From Planctomycetota bacterium (GTDB lineage: Bacteria > Planctomycetota > Planctomycetia > Pirellulales > Pirellulaceae), in assembly GCA_019347795.1 (NCBI GenBank), contig JAHWKS010000006.1:1-18898 (forward strand): 18,898 bases of DNA. Reading direction: 5' to 3'. A program made the position numbers and the translations under genes. How positions within the stretch are numbered: position 1 is the stretch's first letter; the number at the start of each line of letters is the position of its first letter. Below are positions 15,850 to 18,898 of the stretch, piece after piece. Under the pieces are notes generated by a model. That model had not been told where the DNA came from, made no database searches, and worked only from the letters and a program-made list of their open reading frames with translations.

Positions 15850-17535
15850 ATGCATTGCCGACGCAGGAGTATCGCCTGGCTCATCGCCGTCGCGATGGCG
15901 TGCGCCGGCTGCTCGGGCATTCCCAAACAGGAGCCGCCGCCTCCCAATCCCGTTCCCGCTTCGAGCGAGACGACGGTGGTGGTGAACTCGGGCGACGAAT
16001 GCTGCAAGACGTCGATCTGGGACATCCTCGGCGTGCCGCAGGCGGCGAAGGTGACGGCCTTCGTGCTGCGCCGCGTACGAAGCCGCCTTGGCGCCCGCTT
16101 CCCGGGCCTGGAGCCGCAGCCGGAGTTGCTGCCTTTAGCGGACCCGGCAAACTTGGACTCCCCTTATCCCAGCGTGGCGGTGGCGGCGGAAGTGAAGGCC
16201 GAGGAAGACGCCGCGCCGCAGAAGATCAAGGCCATCACCTACTTGGCCACGATCGGCTGTTCCGGCTGCTATCCGGAGGTTGAGAAGGCGTTGTTGGCCA
16301 GCCTGGACGACTGTAACGAGGACGTCCGCTACGCCACGGTCGTCGCCCTGCGTGAGACGGCGGGAAGTCCCTGCAAAGTCTGCAAGGCCGCCGCCTGCTG
16401 CAGCCCGGCCATCATGCGGAAGCTGGAAGAATTGGCGTACGAGGCGGACGGCTTCGGCTGCTATAAGGAGACATCGCCTCGCGTGCGGCGGATGGCCCGG
16501 CTGGCGATGCGCGGGTGCGGCGGGGTGGTGATCGCCGAGCCGGCGCCGGAGAAGTTGGAAGGGCCCACGCCCGCCGATCTCGAAGGTCCGACCCCGGCCG
16601 GTCGCGCGGGGCCGGAACCCCCGCCGCCGACGCCTCCTCCGGGGCCGACCGCTCAGCGCGGTAGCGAATCTGCCGAGCCGACCGGCGTGCGATCGGTGCT
16701 GGTGACTTCGCCGAGCAACTGCTGCACGCAGCGGGATGCGCCTCCCGCGCACGGGATTGCGGTGGTTGTGAACGGCGAAGCGATCTCCTATGCGGCGATC
16801 GCCGAGGAAGTCGAGCGGCGCCGGACCACCGGCGACGCCGCCGCACTGGACGCGGCCGTTGTGTGGAACGACGTGTTGGCAGAGGCGATCGATCGCAAGC
16901 TGCTCTGCCAGGACGCGCGGCGGGCGGGATTCGTCTCGGCCGTTGCTCAAGCGTCGTATCAGCAAGCGCCGAGTTCGCCGGCCGCTGTCGAGGCGGAAGC
17001 CCGCCTTGCGGAGCAATGGCTGCAAACCCGGGCGCCGGTGAACGAGGCGGTTTCGCCGCAGGAGTTGTGGACGTTCTATCGCGCGAACGTCGCGCGGTTT
17101 CGCCGGCCGGCGCAGGTTCGCTATGAGAGCATCGCGGCCCCGCTGGCGCAGTTCTCCTCCCGAGCTTCTGCCCGGGAGGCAATTGCGTATCTCCGGGATG
17201 AGGCGGTGGGCGCCAGCGACGGGTATCCGCCGCCGGAGATCGCGTCGGCCGTGGCGGCCTCGCACGACTGGACCAGCGTCGAGGTTCTTCCTTCGCCGGC
17301 GGTGAAGCAAGCGCTCCTGACGATGCAGATTGGCGCGGTGAGCCCGGTGTTGGAAACGACCGACGGTTTCCTGGTGGTCCGGATGCTCGAGCGCCGCCCG
17401 CCGCAGACGTTGCCATGGAGTGAGGCGTCGGAGCTGGTGCGCCGGGAAATCCTCTCGCTCCGCCGGTCGCAAGCGGCGCAGAGCTACGTGGAAAGCCTGC
17501 GTCGCGGCGCGCAGGTTTGGAGCCTGCCCGACTGA
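15850..17535 (+). CDS. Cys-rich HEAT-repeat / parvulin-like lipoprotein
   Basis: The product has 561 residues. I start at the ATG at 15850, eight bases after the TolC-like stop; the longer open frame from 15112 only overlaps that gene. The signal is RRRSIAWLIAVAMACAGC with acylation at Cys18 or Cys21. Residues about 125-225 are HEAT-like helices (KIKAITYLATIGC, then EVEKALLASLDDCNEDVRYA). This part carries paired Cys: CC (51-52), CSGC (137-140), CKVC (175-178), CC (183-184) and singles at 155, 204 and 223, with another CC at 291-292. Residues 235-275 are a Pro-rich linker. Residues about 303-518 resemble the SurA/PpiC family: a VVVNGEAISYAAIAEE start, then ELWTFYRANVARFRRPAQVRYESI, and GAVSPVLETTDGFLVVRML. 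The usual parvulin active-site His residues are absent. It is probably a periplasmic chaperone or assembly factor on the outer or inner membrane for the neighbouring exporter. Confidence 0.82.
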   Translation: MHCRRRSIAWLIAVAMACAGCSGIPKQEPPPPNPVPASSETTVVVNSGDECCKTSIWDILGVPQAAKVTAFVLRRVRSRLGARFPGLEPQPELLPLADPANLDSPYPSVAVAAEVKAEEDAAPQKIKAITYLATIGCSGCYPEVEKALLASLDDCNEDVRYATVVALRETAGSPCKVCKAAACCSPAIMRKLEELAYEADGFGCYKETSPRVRRMARLAMRGCGGVVIAEPAPEKLEGPTPADLEGPTPAGRAGPEPPPPTPPPGPTAQRGSESAEPTGVRSVLVTSPSNCCTQRDAPPAHGIAVVVNGEAISYAAIAEEVERRRTTGDAAALDAAVVWNDVLAEAIDRKLLCQDARRAGFVSAVAQASYQQAPSSPAAVEAEARLAEQWLQTRAPVNEAVSPQELWTFYRANVARFRRPAQVRYESIAAPLAQFSSRASAREAIAYLRDEAVGASDGYPPPEIASAVAASHDWTSVEVLPSPAVKQALLTMQIGAVSPVLETTDGFLVVRMLERRPPQTLPWSEASELVRREILSLRRSQAAQSYVESLRRGAQVWSLPD

Positions 17536-17583
17536 GAGAGTATAGTGCTGGCGGGAGATGCGAACGACTTCTTGCGGCGAGGG

Positions 17584-18898
17584 ATGATGGACCCCAGGCT
17601 TTCCTCCGTGCGGGCGCAGCGCGGCGGCTGGCGCGGCGACCGCAGCCCCGCCCGCGCGCCGGCCCGGCGCCGCTGGCAACGGGACTGGACGACCCAAACC
17701 CAGCGCGAATCCCAGCGCGGTGCGCTGTTGCGGCGGCTGCGCTTCGGCGGCTCGCTGGCAGTATGCGTTGCGCTGATCGCGTTGCTGGTTTACGTGCTCA
17801 CCTACGCGCCTCGGCAAACGCCGATGCTGGTGATCTTCGCTCCGGCGTACGAGGCGCCCCTGCCGCCGTTGGCGTGGTCGCAGGAGGATGCGGCCCGGCT
17901 GGCGGCGCTGGACGGCCAGATCCTGGCGATCGAAGACGACTCAGAAGCCTGGCGAACGCTCGACCGCGGACTCCGCTCCCTCCCGCGGCAATTGCGCCGC
18001 CTCGCGGAGCGCGGCTCAGCTCGCGACGGCGTAATCATCTACCTCGCCATGCACGGCGCCGTGGACGACTCCGGCCGGCCGTGCCTGATACCGCCCGGCG
18101 CGTCGCCGCTGGCGTCCGAGACATGGCTGCCGGTCGGCGATCTGATCGCCCGCATCGAGCAGACGCCGGACCTAAAGCAGCGGCCGAAGCTGCTTGTGAT
18201 CGACGCGGTGCGACAACTTACGAATCCGAATGCGGGCGTGCTGTACAACACGTTCGCACAGCGAGTGACGGAGCTGATCGAGGAGACGCGCCCTGCCGGC
18301 CTGGCGGTGCTGCTGTCGGTCGGAGCCGGCGAGCGGAGCTGGGTTTCCCGCGACATGGAAGGCGCCGTTTTCGCCCATTTTTTCCAGCAGGGCTTGGCGG
18401 GCGGGGCGGACCAGCCCGAGTTCGGCAACGCCGACCGCAGCGTCTCGCTGCACGAGTTGTCCCGTTATCTTCGCCGCCGCGTCAATGCGTGGGCGGGGTC
18501 AAACCGCGCCGCGGTGCAGCAGCCGTTGCTCCTGCCGGCCGACGCCGCCGACATACACGTCACGTGGGCGATGAGCAATCGGTCGCGAAGTCGGCTCAAC
18601 GCGCAGCCCACGACCAGGACCGCATCGCCGGCGCCCGCCATCAATGTCAACGCGTTGTGGCTGCGGCGCGATGCGCTCGATATCGCCGACGCCCGTCGTT
18701 TCGCCCCGCTGGCGTGGCGCGACTTCGAGCACAAGCTGCTCTGGCTGGAACAGGCCACGGAGGCCGGCGCGGCCTACGCTTCGCAAGCAGCGGCCGCCGC
18801 GGGAGAGCTGGACGCGTGGCTGACGGAAGTCGAGGGGCGGGTTGCCGCCGCCTCGCAACCAGGAAACCTTGCGATGCGGGAGATGGCGTTCCGCGGCC
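17584..18898 (+). CDS. Membrane-anchored caspase-fold (C14-like) protein, catalytic Cys replaced; partial
   Basis: The frame is open from the ATG at 17584 to the right edge (438 codons visible). An in-frame GTG at 17545 with GAGAGAG upstream is an alternative start adding 13 residues. A basic N-terminus precedes one membrane helix (about 54-73, SLAVCVALIALLVYVL). Residues about 80-315 have the caspase-like layout: a strand (MLVIFAP), then GVIIYLAMHG with the catalytic-type His157, then KLLVIDAVR (202-210), a following strand LAVLLSVGAGERSWV and an FAHFFQQGLAGGAD helix, then a Leu/Arg helix (ELSRYLRRRV). In active members the second motif is DACR; here it is DAVR, so Val209 replaces the nucleophile. 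The region after 350 is Ala-rich and helical, possibly coiled-coil or TPR-like. It lies 48 bases after the lipoprotein gene and is probably in the same operon. It is likely a binding or scaffold protein rather than a protease. Confidence 0.78.
   Translation, partial: MMDPRLSSVRAQRGGWRGDRSPARAPARRRWQRDWTTQTQRESQRGALLRRLRFGGSLAVCVALIALLVYVLTYAPRQTPMLVIFAPAYEAPLPPLAWSQEDAARLAALDGQILAIEDDSEAWRTLDRGLRSLPRQLRRLAERGSARDGVIIYLAMHGAVDDSGRPCLIPPGASPLASETWLPVGDLIARIEQTPDLKQRPKLLVIDAVRQLTNPNAGVLYNTFAQRVTELIEETRPAGLAVLLSVGAGERSWVSRDMEGAVFAHFFQQGLAGGADQPEFGNADRSVSLHELSRYLRRRVNAWAGSNRAAVQQPLLLPADAADIHVTWAMSNRSRSRLNAQPTTRTASPAPAINVNALWLRRDALDIADARRFAPLAWRDFEHKLLWLEQATEAGAAYASQAAAAAGELDAWLTEVEGRVAAASQPGNLAMREMAFRG

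Noticed and set aside
16135..17817. 560-codon open frame on the minus strand
   Set aside because: It is antisense to the HEAT-parvulin lipoprotein and the start of the caspase-like gene; the translation is Arg-rich and without motifs.

Overview
The window looks like a chromosomal segment of a GC-rich planctomycete, probably of the Pirellulales group. The evidence is a giant surface-type protein with the LEERRVLNA N-terminal motif typical of the phylum, a small exported protein with a planctomycete-type CHRPLYFEELNLERYG block, and a set of HlyD/M50/TolC/HEAT proteins of the kind found in Pirellulaceae. Most genes lack a strong Shine-Dalgarno sequence, which is also common in this group. I saw no rRNA, tRNA, CRISPR, insertion sequence or phage gene.

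Layout. (1) Positions 1-7347, minus strand: the first 2449 codons of a giant beta-helical protein related to filamentous haemagglutinins; it continues past the left edge. (2) 7348-7673: a 326-base divergent intergenic region. (3) 7674-8339, plus: a small exported protein of unknown function. (4) 8341-13517, minus: a three-gene operon read right to left, encoding a GAF-HlyD membrane adaptor, a secreted HlyD-type adaptor, and a PqqD-like/M50 protease/HlyD fusion. (5) 13518-13708: a divergent control region with a perfect 13-base palindrome. (6) 13709 to the right edge, plus: a TolC-like outer-membrane lipoprotein, a Cys-rich HEAT-repeat/parvulin-like lipoprotein, and a membrane-anchored caspase-fold protein whose catalytic Cys position is Val; this last gene is cut by the right edge.

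How the parts may fit. The two divergent operons provide an inner-membrane M50 protein carrying its own periplasmic adaptor, two further adaptors, an outer-membrane channel and a periplasmic chaperone-like lipoprotein. This resembles an envelope-spanning exporter, but no ABC ATPase, RND pump or TpsB pore gene is visible in the window. The giant protein lies nearby and lacks both a clear Sec signal peptide and a TPS domain, so it is a plausible substrate. My main hypothesis is an undescribed planctomycete export/processing machine in which the PqqD-like and M50 domains handle a leader such as the LEERRVLNA region. The gene assignments are well supported; the substrate link and mechanism are inference.
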